A stretch of DNA of 64,000 nucleotides from an uncultured Paracoccaceae bacterium (GTDB lineage Bacteria > Pseudomonadota > Alphaproteobacteria > Rhodobacterales > Rhodobacteraceae). A model generated the notes under the pieces. It did not search any database, had not been told where the DNA came from, and saw only the letters and a list, made by a program, of their open reading frames with translations. The DNA is taken from assembly GCA_947501355.1 (NCBI GenBank), contig CANMVA010000001.1, positions 1-64,000 on the forward strand. Direction: 5' to 3'. Positions 55,967-64,000 of this stretch are shown here, in pieces. The stretch's first letter is position 1, and every line of letters begins with the position of its first letter. The translations under genes were made by a program, and so were the position numbers.

Positions 55967-57142
55967 ATGCACCGGTTAACCACTTTCTTCACAACCTGCC
56001 TCTTGGCCGGTGCTGCGTCCGCCCAGACACCCTGCGGCGGGTCATTCTCGAACTTCGTCGGTCAGTTGAAGCAAGAGGCCGTGGCGAAAGGCCATGCGCC
56101 CGCAACCGTTGATCAGTTCTTCGCGACCGTCCGGCAGGACCCGAAAGTGATTAACGCGGACCGCTCTCAAGGGGTGTTTCGCAAGACGTTCATCGACTTC
56201 TCCCGGTCGCTGATTTCCGCGAACCGGATGAATAATGGCGTGTCGAATGCCAAGAAGTATCGCAGCGTGTTTCAGGCTGCGCAGTCGCGATATGGCGTCC
56301 CGCCGGGCGTGCTGCTGGCCTTCTGGGCGCTCGAGACGGATTACGGCGCGGTGCAGGGTAATTTCAACACGCTGAATGCGCTTGTCACGCTCAGCCACGA
56401 CTGCCGCCGCCCCCAACTTTTCCGCCCGCAAGTCTTTGCTGCCATTGAGCTTTATGAGCGCGGCGCGTTCGATCCTGCCCGCATGAAAGGTGCTTGGGCC
56501 GGAGAGATCGGCATGGTGCAGATGCTGCCCGAGGATATCCTGCGCAACGGTGTAGATGCCGATGGCGACGGCAAGGTATCGCTGAAAACCTCGCCGCCTG
56601 ATGCGCTGATGTCGGGCGCTCGGATGTTGTCCAATCTGGGCTGGCGACCAAATGAGCCCTGGCTGCAAGAGATCGCCGTGCCCGCCAATCTAGACTGGAG
56701 CAAGACAGGCCTTGATCACCAGCTCAGCGTTAATGAATGGGCCGCGATGGGGGTGCGTCCACGCGCAGGTCAGCTGGCCTCCGGAAGCATGCAAGCGTCG
56801 GTTTTGCTGCCCATGGGGCGCAACGGCCCGGCCTTCCTCGCCTACCCGAATTACCGCGTCTATTTTGAGTGGAACAAGAGCTTCGTCTACGTCACGACCG
56901 CCGCCTATTTCGCGACGCGTCTTGAAGGCGCCCCGGTCTATACCGCCGGCAACCCTGACAAAGGCTTGGGAGGCAACCAAATGGTGGCGCTTCAGAAAAA
57001 GCTCTCCGCACGCGGTCATGATGTGGGCAAAATCGACGGAATCCTAGGCGCTAAGACCCGCCGCGCTGTGCAGAAGGAACAGGCCCGTCTTGGCATGCCT
57101 GCCGATGCGTGGCCGACGCCCGCGCTTCTGAACAAGCTCTAG
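55967..57142 (+). CDS. Lytic murein transglycosylase with peptidoglycan-binding domain
   Basis: 391 residues from the second of two adjacent ATGs (55964, 55967), which fits the GGAGG spacing better. A signal peptide ends near AAGAASA. The MltB-like catalytic domain has the acid in LAFWALETDYGAVQGNFN, and GEIGMVQMLPEDI. The C-terminal 60 residues form a PG_binding_1 domain. It cleaves peptidoglycan with 1,6-anhydro ends. Not related to the cob genes. Confidence 0.93.
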   Translation: MHRLTTFFTTCLLAGAASAQTPCGGSFSNFVGQLKQEAVAKGHAPATVDQFFATVRQDPKVINADRSQGVFRKTFIDFSRSLISANRMNNGVSNAKKYRSVFQAAQSRYGVPPGVLLAFWALETDYGAVQGNFNTLNALVTLSHDCRRPQLFRPQVFAAIELYERGAFDPARMKGAWAGEIGMVQMLPEDILRNGVDADGDGKVSLKTSPPDALMSGARMLSNLGWRPNEPWLQEIAVPANLDWSKTGLDHQLSVNEWAAMGVRPRAGQLASGSMQASVLLPMGRNGPAFLAYPNYRVYFEWNKSFVYVTTAAYFATRLEGAPVYTAGNPDKGLGGNQMVALQKKLSARGHDVGKIDGILGAKTRRAVQKEQARLGMPADAWPTPALLNKL

Positions 57143-57166
57143 ACGCATCCTTGCTTTCACCTTTGT

Positions 57167-57187
57167 AAAAATATTCCCGCCGGAGGC
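57167..57187. repeat. Rhodobacteraceae-type intergenic element
   Basis: On the minus strand it reads GCCTCCGGCGGGAATATTTT, with one further T, 63 bases after the smc stop. I recall GCCTCCGGCGGGA(G/A)TATTT as a frequent intergenic string in Roseobacter genomes. It may help terminate smc transcription. Confidence 0.55.
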
Positions 57188-57249
57188 TGCGCGGGTTTGC
57201 ACCGCGAATCCGCGCGTGGCGATTTTGCGAAGCCAAAGCCCAAAACCTC

Positions 57250-60200
57250 TTAGGCCACCATCTGCTCGGCTTTCTTCAGATCGACCGACACAAGCTGAGA
57301 CACCCCCTGTTCAGCCATGGTAACCCCGAACAGGCGGTCCATCCGGGACATCGTTACGGCGTGGTGCGTGATGATCAAAAAGCGCGTGTCCGTGCGGCGG
57401 GTCATCTCGTCCAATAGATCGCAGAAGCGGGTGACATTGGCGTCGTCCAACGGCGCGTCGACCTCATCTAGCACACAGATTGGGGCAGGATTTGCGAGGA
57501 AAACAGCAAATATCAATGCAAGTGCGGTTAGTGTCTGCTCCCCGCCCGAAAGCAGCGAAAGGGTCGAGAGCTTCTTGCCAGGTGGCTGGCACATAATCTC
57601 AAGACCCGCTTCCAATGGGTCGTCAGATTCGACCAGAACCAGCTTGGCCTCGCCCCCTCCGAAGAGGTGAGTAAAGAGGAGAGAGAAATTGGAATTCACC
57701 TGCTCGAACGCGGTCAGCAGACGCTCGCGGCCTTCTTTGTTGAGCGACGCGATGCCCGAGCGGAGCGTGCGGATCGCTTCCTCCAGATCAGCTTTTTCGG
57801 TGACCAGAGCATCGTGCTCCTCCTGCACCTCTTTGGCATCTTCCTCGGCACGCAGGTTCACAGCACCCAGCGCGTCGCGCTGGCGCTTGAGGCGGTTCAC
57901 ATCGTTTTCGATCGCCTCGGCGGCGGGCATTTTGTCGGGGTCCGCATCGAGTGTTTCGAGAAGCTGATCGGGTGTCGTTTCCATCTCTTCGGAGATCCGC
58001 TCGGCGGCATAAGCGACCGTCTCTTTCGCAGCATCCGCGCGGGCCTCGGAGCGGGCGCGGGCTTCGCGCGCCTCGGAGGCTGTGCGCTCCGCATCACGCT
58101 CCCCGGCAACGGCCTCGCGCAGGGCTCTCTCCGCTTGCGACAGGGTGTCAGCGGCTTTCGCGCGGCGGGCCTCGGCCTCGCTGATAGCGTCGGCCAATTC
58201 TTCCCGTTTGGCGGCAATTTCGGATGGCGCGGCTTGGGCGGTGGTCAGTTCCTCTTCCGAGGTTTCTTTCCGCTCTTTCAGCTCACCGATGCGCTTTTCG
58301 GCAGTTTCAAGGCGGTGCTTCCAGCCGCTGATTTCCTTGGTGATTTCCTGTGACCGCTTCAAGCGGGCTTCGCCTTCGCGGCGCAGCTCATCATGGGCAG
58401 AGCGGCGGGCCATCATGGTCATCCGCGCGGCCTCAACCGTCATCTTGATGTCTTCAACGCGCGCGCGCGCAGCGTCGAGATCTTCCAGATCGCCAAGACC
58501 CGCCTCGGCCTCTGCCAATCGTGTCCGCGCTGCCATCGCCTCTTCCTCGAACCGGGTCAGGGCAAGGCTCAGAGATTCGAGCTTACCGGCAGCAAGCGAC
58601 TTGTCGGCCTCAGCCCGCGACAGCGCACGGGAGGCATCGGTGACCGCGGCATCAGCGGCGCGACGGGACTGCCGCGCCTCTTGATCGGCGCGGGTCTGCT
58701 CGGCCAGTTGCGCAGACAGCATGTCATGGGCGCGCTGCGCGCCATCGGCTTTAGCGGCGGCCTCTTCCAGATCGCGCTTTAGCTCGACCAGACGGTTCAA
58801 CTGTTGCAGGCGGAGCGCGGCGGCGGACGGCGCATCCTCGGCACCCGCACGGAAGCCGTCCCAGCGCCATAGGTCACCTTCGAGAGAGACAAGTCGCTGG
58901 CCCGGTTTCAGGTCGGCCTGCAAACGTGCCGCGTCGCTGGCATCGACCAGACCGATCTGACTGATGCGGCGGCCTAGAACCATTGGTGCGGTGACGTGAT
59001 TGTTCAGCGAAGTGACCCCATCGGGGAGCGGTTGCGCTGTGCCGTAGCCGGGCAGGACGGTCCAACCAGAGGCCGCATCGCCGTCCACTTCGGGGGCGCG
59101 CAAGTCATCGGCAAGGGCCGCGCCCAGCGCCTTCTCGAACCCCGGCTCAACGCGGATACTGTCAAGCACCTGACCGCCCTCTGCGGTGTCGCGGTCAACC
59201 AGTTTGGCGAGGGCGGCGACTTCGGCGCGCAGGGCGTTGGCTTCGCCTTCGGCTTCAGACCGCAGCGCGCGGGCATCTGCCTCGCGCGATTGAGTATCGG
59301 CGCGGGCGGCTTCGGCATCGGCAAGGGCCTGTTCAGCGGCCTGGGCAGCAGCGGTCGCGGCTGTCTCGGCGGTCTGGGCGCTTGCGAAATCAGCTTCGGA
59401 TTTGCTTAGCGCCTGCTGTGATTGCGAAAGCGCTTCTTTTGCTCTTTGCGCCTCAAATTCGTTTTTATCGAGTGTTTTCTTGCTGTCTTCCAACAGGCGC
59501 TGCGCAGATTGATGACGCGCGGCAAGGCGGGCAACGTCCTCCGTCAGCTGGCTCAAATCGGCCTCGCGCTGTTGCAGTACTTGCGCGCCTTCGCTGGCCT
59601 CTGCGTTGGCTGCGGTCAGTCGATCTTCGTGCCCTTCGGAGGCTTTCGCGATCTCAGTGGCTTCCCATTCCAGTCGCTCAATCGTCTCGCCAGCATCCTT
59701 GTTCAGGCTGCTTTCGCGATCGATATCCTGAGTCAGTTGCGCGATACGGTTCTGCAGCGTTTCGATAGTTTGCAGCGCGCGGCTTTCCTGATCATTCAGC
59801 GTGTCGCGCTGGACCTGCAAGCGTTGCAAGACGGCGGCGGCAATCGCCTCTTCCTCGCGCAGGGGCGGGAGGACATCTTCGGCGCGCTGGCGCAGCTTGG
59901 CAGCTTCGCGGGCGGCGGTTTCGGCTTGGGCTGCTTCCTTGGTGCGCTCGGTCAGGGTGGCTTGAGCAACCGCGCGGGCTTCATCGGCTTCGCGCCAACG
60001 ACGATAGAGCAGAAGCCCTTCGGCGCGGCGCAGATCGGTGCCGATCTCGCGATAGCGGGCGGCCTGACGGGCCTGTCGCGCAAGCGCGGCCAATTGGTTG
60101 GCCAGTTGCTCGATCACATCATCGACGCGGGCAAGGTTCGTCTCTGCCCCTTTGAGCTTTAGCTCCGCCTCGTGGCGACGCTGGTAGAGGCCGGAGATGC

Positions 60201-60705
60201 CGGCAGCTTCTTCGAGGATACGGCGGCGCGCTTTGGGCTTCGCGTTGATCAGCTCTGAAATCTGACCTTGCCGAACAAGGGCTGGCGAATGCGCGCCAGT
60301 GGAGGCATCCGCGAAGAGCATCTGCACATCGCGGGCGCGGATATCCTTAGTATTGGCTTTATACGCCGAGCCAATGTCACGGGTGATCCGGCGCACGACC
60401 TCAAGCACATCGCTGTCATTGAAGCCGGCGGGCGCGAGGCGGTCGGAGTTGTCGATATGAATCGACACCTCCGCGAAATTGCGGGCGGGGCGCGTGGCGG
60501 CACCGGCAAAGATCACGTCTTCCATGCCGCCGCCACGCATCGCGGTGGGGCGGTTTTCGCCCATCACCCAACGCAACGCTTCCAGCAGGTTGGACTTGCC
60601 ACAGCCGTTCGGCCCGACAACACCCGTCAGCCCGTCGGCGATCACAAGATCGGTCGGGTCGACGAAACTTTTGAAGCCGTTGAGACGCAGGCGAGAAAAC
60701 CGCAA
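57250..60705 (-). CDS. smc: Chromosome segregation protein SMC
   Basis: 1151 residues. Walker A GVVGPNGCGKSNLL near residues 29-41, two long coiled coils, a hinge around residues 490-640, the signature LSLLSGGEQTL near 1050 and Walker B CVLDEVDAPLDD near 1080. It compacts and segregates the chromosome with ScpA and ScpB, which are not in this window. It is divergent from the cobalamin riboswitch operon. Confidence 0.97.
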   Translation of the reverse strand: MRFSRLRLNGFKSFVDPTDLVIADGLTGVVGPNGCGKSNLLEALRWVMGENRPTAMRGGGMEDVIFAGAATRPARNFAEVSIHIDNSDRLAPAGFNDSDVLEVVRRITRDIGSAYKANTKDIRARDVQMLFADASTGAHSPALVRQGQISELINAKPKARRRILEEAAGISGLYQRRHEAELKLKGAETNLARVDDVIEQLANQLAALARQARQAARYREIGTDLRRAEGLLLYRRWREADEARAVAQATLTERTKEAAQAETAAREAAKLRQRAEDVLPPLREEEAIAAAVLQRLQVQRDTLNDQESRALQTIETLQNRIAQLTQDIDRESSLNKDAGETIERLEWEATEIAKASEGHEDRLTAANAEASEGAQVLQQREADLSQLTEDVARLAARHQSAQRLLEDSKKTLDKNEFEAQRAKEALSQSQQALSKSEADFASAQTAETAATAAAQAAEQALADAEAARADTQSREADARALRSEAEGEANALRAEVAALAKLVDRDTAEGGQVLDSIRVEPGFEKALGAALADDLRAPEVDGDAASGWTVLPGYGTAQPLPDGVTSLNNHVTAPMVLGRRISQIGLVDASDAARLQADLKPGQRLVSLEGDLWRWDGFRAGAEDAPSAAALRLQQLNRLVELKRDLEEAAAKADGAQRAHDMLSAQLAEQTRADQEARQSRRAADAAVTDASRALSRAEADKSLAAGKLESLSLALTRFEEEAMAARTRLAEAEAGLGDLEDLDAARARVEDIKMTVEAARMTMMARRSAHDELRREGEARLKRSQEITKEISGWKHRLETAEKRIGELKERKETSEEELTTAQAAPSEIAAKREELADAISEAEARRAKAADTLSQAERALREAVAGERDAERTASEAREARARSEARADAAKETVAYAAERISEEMETTPDQLLETLDADPDKMPAAEAIENDVNRLKRQRDALGAVNLRAEEDAKEVQEEHDALVTEKADLEEAIRTLRSGIASLNKEGRERLLTAFEQVNSNFSLLFTHLFGGGEAKLVLVESDDPLEAGLEIMCQPPGKKLSTLSLLSGGEQTLTALALIFAVFLANPAPICVLDEVDAPLDDANVTRFCDLLDEMTRRTDTRFLIITHHAVTMSRMDRLFGVTMAEQGVSQLVSVDLKKAEQMVA

Positions 60706-60873
60706 AGCGCTGTCCTTGGTGATTCCGTATTGGCTTCAAGTTGACGGCAGAGTGTCGCTTTGAGTCAACAGGCCCCACGCAGCATATGGGGAAATGAGCC
60801 GACTTATCCCCAAGATATTGAAGGTAACGCCCAAGTGTCGTCGCGAAATGCGGGCCATGCGACGGAATCGTTC

Positions 60874-60902
60874 TTGACCGTTTCCATGCAGCGGCGCACT
60901 AA
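60874..60902 (+). promoter_or_regulatory. Putative sigma-70 promoter of the riboswitch operon
   Basis: TTGACC at 60874-60879, 17-base spacer, CACTAA at 60897-60902. The predicted start point near 60909 coincides with the beginning of the riboswitch. The -10 is a weak match. Confidence 0.5.
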
Positions 60903-60904
60903 GA

Positions 60905-61090
60905 ACGGGCATGGTTCCCCATGGCGCACAGCGTCGGGGATCAAATGGGAATACGGTGCGCGTGACCCAATCGGGACGCAAAGCCGAAGCCGCCCCCGCG
61001 ACTGTAAGCGGAGAGTGTCAGGCCAATTGCCACTGGAGCGATCCGGGAAGGCGGCCAGATGCACCGACCCGTGAGCCAGGAGACCAGCCT
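60905..61090 (+). promoter_or_regulatory. Cobalamin (B12) riboswitch
   Basis: Conserved blocks in order: a paired 5' part from about 60912, GCCCCCGCGACTGTAAGCGG at 60992-61011, TGCCACTGG at 61028-61036, CCGGGAAGGCGG from about 61043, and the B12 box AGCCAGGAGACC at 61074-61085. It precedes the CbiM-like permease, cobW, GNAT and cobN genes. Binding of adenosylcobalamin is expected to reduce expression. Confidence 0.95.
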
Positions 61091-61110
61091 TGCATAACAG
61101 TAACCCCTGA

Positions 61111-61134
61111 CCTGTCGGGTGTGACAGGATGGAG
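61111..61134 (+). promoter_or_regulatory. Hairpin next to the Shine-Dalgarno of the cobalt permease gene
   Basis: CCTGTC at 61111-61116 pairs with GACAGG at 61123-61128, two bases before GGAG at 61131-61134. The ATG is at 61142. The position suits a riboswitch expression platform acting on translation, but this is inferred. Confidence 0.55.
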
Positions 61135-61141
61135 AAAGACT

Positions 61142-61819
61142 ATGCATATCGAACCAGGCGTCGTGACCGGCGCCAAACTTGCTTTGAGCTACGCAACCGC
61201 AGCAGGTGCTGTGGGCTATTCCGCAAAACTGATCTGGGAGAGCCTTGCCGAGAAAGGCGTCGGGTCGCTGATCGCACGCTCGGCCATGGCGACTGTGGCG
61301 GTTTTCGTTTTCTTTGAAGTGCTGCCAACCTTCCCCGTGGGCGTGTCGGAGGTGCATTTCATCCTTGGCACGACGCTGCTGCTGCTCCTTGGAACAGCGC
61401 CTGCTGCGATCGGATTGGCGCTTGGGCTTCTGGCGCAGGGGCTGTTCTTCGCGCCCGCTGATCTGCCGCAATATGCGATGAACCTGACCACGCTTCTGGT
61501 GCCGCTTTTCGGTATTCATCTGCTGGCAAAGAAGATTATCGCACCGCATACGCCCTATGTGGATCTGACCTACATGCAGGCGCTGAAATTGTCGGCCGCC
61601 TATCAGGGCGGTGTCGTCGCTTGGGTGGCGTTCTGGGCGCTGTATGGCTCTGGCTTCGGGGCGGAGAACCTGTCGAACGTGCTGACATTCGGCGCGGCGT
61701 ATATGCTGATCCTGCTGCTTGAGCCGATTGTCGATCTGGCCGTTCTGGCGGGTGCGAAGGCGCTGCGTGGGCTCGAAGGCTCTGGCCTTGTTGCGCCCCG
61801 GCTGCATGCTGCTGAGTAA
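61142..61819 (+). CDS. cbiM: CbiM-like energy-coupling-factor permease
   Basis: 225 residues from ATG 61142. The N-terminus MHIEPGVV keeps the Met-His pair used by CbiM proteins for cobalt binding. About six hydrophobic helices follow, including EVHFILGTTLLLLLGTAPAA and TYMQALKLSAAYQGG. It is under the B12 riboswitch and next to cobW and cobN, so cobalt uptake is the best guess. No CbiNQO partners appear here. Confidence 0.82.
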   Translation: MHIEPGVVTGAKLALSYATAAGAVGYSAKLIWESLAEKGVGSLIARSAMATVAVFVFFEVLPTFPVGVSEVHFILGTTLLLLLGTAPAAIGLALGLLAQGLFFAPADLPQYAMNLTTLLVPLFGIHLLAKKIIAPHTPYVDLTYMQALKLSAAYQGGVVAWVAFWALYGSGFGAENLSNVLTFGAAYMLILLLEPIVDLAVLAGAKALRGLEGSGLVAPRLHAAE

Positions 61820-61896
61820 ACGGTGGTTCCAACGGACCTGCGGGGCCGGATGCGTCTGGCCCCGCTCTCTGAAATTCGTCTTCTTCGGGGATTGAT

Positions 61897-62994
61897 ATGG
61901 CTGGGAAAATACCTGCAACCGTCGTGACCGGCTTTCTGGGCGCGGGCAAAACCACACTGATCCGGCACATGCTGGAGAACGCCGAGGGCAAGCGCATCGC
62001 CCTCATCATCAACGAATTTGGCGATCTGGGCGTGGATGGTGACATTCTGAAGGGCTGCGGGGATGAGACCTGCACCGAGGATGACGTGATGGAGCTGTCA
62101 AACGGCTGCATCTGCTGTACCGTGGCTGATGATTTCATCCCGACGATGGAGAAGTTGCTGGACCGGGAAACACCGCCTGATCACATCGTGATCGAGACAT
62201 CAGGGTTGGCGCTGCCGCAACCTTTGGTGCGCGCGTTCAACTGGCCGGGGATTTCGACGAAAGTGACGGTGGATGGCGTGGTCACAGTGGTCGATGGCAA
62301 GGCTGTAACGGAGGGACGGTTCGCTCATAACGTCGCTGCGGTGGATGCGCAGCGGGCGATGGACGAAAATCTGGATCACGAGACGCCTTTATCGGAGTTG
62401 TTTGAGGATCAGGTCGCCTGTGCGGACATGATCGTGGTCAACAAGTCGGACTTGCTGGGCGAAGACGAAGCGGGTGCTTTGGTTGGCCGTTTGAAGGGCG
62501 AGGCGCGCGAGGGCGTTCAGGTCGTGAAGACCGCGATGGGGCGGATGCCGGTGGACGTTCTGCTGGGTCAAGGCGTGGGTGCCGAGGGCGATCTGGAAAG
62601 CCGTCACGAGGTGCATCATAACCACCATCACCATGACGATGACGATGACGACCATCACCATGACGGGGACGATCATCATCACCACCACGATCACGCGCAT
62701 GAGCATGGCCATGACGAGTTCGAGAGCTTCGTCGTCACCCGCTCTGAGGTGGCCAACCCCAAGGCGTTTGCCGAGCAGATCGCGGACGTGATCCGCGCGC
62801 ATGACATCTTGCGCCTCAAGGGGTTTGTGGCCGTTGAAGGCAAGCCGATGCGCCTGACGGTGCAGGCTGTTGGGCCGCGGGTCGACAGCTATTTCGATCA
62901 GCCGTTCGGCACCGCGCCGCGTCAGACGCGGCTTGTCGTGATCGGGCAATCCGGTCTGGACCGCGCGGCGATTGAGGCGGCTCTGGCAGCATGA
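61897..62994 (+). CDS. cobW: CobW metal-trafficking GTPase
   Basis: 365 residues. Walker A TGFLGAGKTTL near residue 11, the metal motif GCICC at 70-74, and VNKSDL. Residues about 239-273 are a His/Asp-rich loop. It would chaperone cobalt to the CobNST chelatase. Riboswitch operon; 77 bases after the permease gene. Confidence 0.95.
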   Translation: MAGKIPATVVTGFLGAGKTTLIRHMLENAEGKRIALIINEFGDLGVDGDILKGCGDETCTEDDVMELSNGCICCTVADDFIPTMEKLLDRETPPDHIVIETSGLALPQPLVRAFNWPGISTKVTVDGVVTVVDGKAVTEGRFAHNVAAVDAQRAMDENLDHETPLSELFEDQVACADMIVVNKSDLLGEDEAGALVGRLKGEAREGVQVVKTAMGRMPVDVLLGQGVGAEGDLESRHEVHHNHHHHDDDDDDHHHDGDDHHHHHDHAHEHGHDEFESFVVTRSEVANPKAFAEQIADVIRAHDILRLKGFVAVEGKPMRLTVQAVGPRVDSYFDQPFGTAPRQTRLVVIGQSGLDRAAIEAALAA

Positions 62995-63440
62995 AAATCG
63001 CCGTTGAAGACCCGCTGACAGAGGATGCTTTGGGGTTGATCGAAGGCTCCGAAGCGGCACTGCGCGCAGTCTATACCCCGGACGAATGCTTTGCCTATTC
63101 GCCCAAGGAATTGGCGGCCCCGAACGTGCGTTTTTACTTGGCGCGCAACGGTCAAGGCGCGCCGATGGGCTGCGTCGCGGCAGCGGATATGGGCACCTAT
63201 GTCGAGGTGAAACGCTTGTTCGTTAGCCCCGAAGCGCAGGGCACCGGCTTGGGCCGCGCACTGATGGCGCATCTGGAGGCAGACGCGAAAGCGGCGGGTC
63301 ACACCCTCGTTCGGTTGGAGACGGGCGATCTGCTGGTCTCAGCTTGCGCGCTTTATGAACGGATCGGCTACATGCGGCGCGGACCGTTCGGTGACTACGA
63401 AGAGGCCGAGGCAAGCACATTCATGGAAAAGGCGCTGTAG
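62991..63440 (+). CDS. GNAT-family N-acetyltransferase
   Basis: 149 residues. Acetyl-CoA motif VSPEAQGTGLGRALMAHLE and the family strand-turn VRLETGDLLVSACALYERIGY are visible. It sits inside the riboswitch operon, overlapping the end of cobW by four bases and the next gene starts directly after its TAG. Its substrate is unknown. Confidence 0.88.
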   Translation: MKIAVEDPLTEDALGLIEGSEAALRAVYTPDECFAYSPKELAAPNVRFYLARNGQGAPMGCVAAADMGTYVEVKRLFVSPEAQGTGLGRALMAHLEADAKAAGHTLVRLETGDLLVSACALYERIGYMRRGPFGDYEEAEASTFMEKAL

Positions 63441-64000
63441 ATGCACCTTCTGGCCGCCACGCCCGGTGTGATTGATGATGGATCGGAACCGGTTGATCTG
63501 GGGCAGACGCCTGCGGATGTCGTGGTGATTTCGGCAGCCGATACGGAGTTGGCGGCGCTGTCGGAGGCGCGCTCCGAGATGGAGGGCGCGCCGACGCTGC
63601 GGCTGGCCTCGATGATGCATTTGCAGCACCCTATGTCTGTCGATTTGCACATCGAGGCATGCGCTGCGAAATCCCGTTTGGTGATCGTGCGTGCCTTGGG
63701 CGGCGCGGGCTATTGGCGCTACGGGGTGGAGCAATACGCGGCGCATTTGCATGAGGCAGGTGTGCCGTTGGCGCTCTTGCCCGGCGACGACAAGCCGGAC
63801 CCCGAATTGCGGGAACTCTCTACGGTTTCGAGCGAGGATTACGACGCGCTGTGGGCCTATCTGGTGGAAGGCGGGCCAGAGAACGCGGCGAATTTCCTGC
63901 GCTATTCCAAGGTGATGCTCGATGGGGGAGAGGCGCCGATGGCGGCCTCTCCGCTGTTGCGGGCAGGCGTCTATTGGCCGGGCGCGGGGGTGGCCGACAT
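63441..64000 (+). CDS. cobN: Cobaltochelatase subunit CobN, N-terminal fragment
   Basis: 186 codons are visible; the gene continues past the right edge. Starts MHLLAATPGVIDDG and contains RALGGAGYWRYGVEQYA and LPGDDKPDPELREL, which match the N-terminus of the large CobN subunit. CobN with CobS and CobT inserts cobalt into hydrogenobyrinic diamide in the aerobic route. It starts right after the GNAT stop codon. Confidence 0.93.
   Translation, partial: MHLLAATPGVIDDGSEPVDLGQTPADVVVISAADTELAALSEARSEMEGAPTLRLASMMHLQHPMSVDLHIEACAAKSRLVIVRALGGAGYWRYGVEQYAAHLHEAGVPLALLPGDDKPDPELRELSTVSSEDYDALWAYLVEGGPENAANFLRYSKVMLDGGEAPMAASPLLRAGVYWPGAGVAD

Overview
The window looks like chromosomal DNA of a marine alphaproteobacterium of the Rhodobacteraceae (Roseobacter group). 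This rests on GC-rich, tightly packed genes, many 4-base ATGA/GTGA overlaps, and hallmark clusters: ChvG/ChvI next to pckA with HprK, RapZ and a sugar-permease-less PTS; the folK-rpoZ-rsh-pdxJ-acpS-lepB-rnc-era-recO block; ethylmalonyl-CoA-pathway Mcd; and a CbiG-CobJ fusion inside a cobalamin cluster. I saw no tRNA, rRNA, CRISPR array, phage or insertion sequence. Nearly all of it is core or lineage-typical DNA.

Layout. 1-7.0 kb: the start of tuf (minus strand), a lipoprotein, a cytochrome P450, and a coupled minus-strand trio parC > DUF898 membrane protein > M48 metalloprotease. 7.2-13.2 kb: SH3 protein, SDR, HIG1-type small membrane protein, PduO-type cobalamin adenosyltransferase, etfBA with a clear terminator, a DUF6473-like protein and 3-hydroxybutyryl-CoA dehydrogenase. 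13.2-20.6 kb: acyltransferase, then chvI > chvG > hprK > rapZ > EIIA > HPr on the minus strand, with pckA divergent behind two putative LacI-type half-palindromes. 20.6-26.6 kb: TauE/SafE permease, mcd, then SRPBCC > DGPF protein > ECF42 sigma factor preceded by a site matching the ECF42 promoter consensus, then DoxX and a META lipoprotein. 26.6-36.7 kb: the large minus-strand housekeeping block. 36.8-46.5 kb: NYN protein, folB group, the six-gene overlapping chain ispH to rnhA, fmt with two deformylase paralogues (one degenerate), a PatB-like enzyme and small hypotheticals.

46.5-64 kb: cobalamin biosynthesis dominates. cbiX > cobH > cobL > cobI > cbiG-cobJ > cobM run on the minus strand; a DUF1636 protein, cobC and cobD/cbiB run on the plus strand; after a lytic transglycosylase and smc there is a cobalamin riboswitch followed by a CbiM-like cobalt permease, cobW, a GNAT enzyme and the start of cobN, which is cut by the window end.

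How the genes connect: the B12 genes make cofactor that the adenosyltransferase near 9 kb would activate for the B12-dependent mutases of the ethylmalonyl-CoA route, to which Mcd belongs; EtfAB would carry electrons from acyl-CoA dehydrogenases such as Mcd; PckA and the PTS/ChvGI module sit at the control point of organic-acid metabolism. The most unusual items are the ECF42 promoter match, the deformylase paralogue that has lost its metal-ligand cysteine and catalytic glutamate, the receiver protein lacking conserved phosphorylation residues beside the cob genes, the mixed 'anaerobic' and 'aerobic' corrin enzymes, a cysteine/histidine/aspartate lipoprotein of unknown function, and a stop-codon-adjacent 16-base palindrome that occurs twice.
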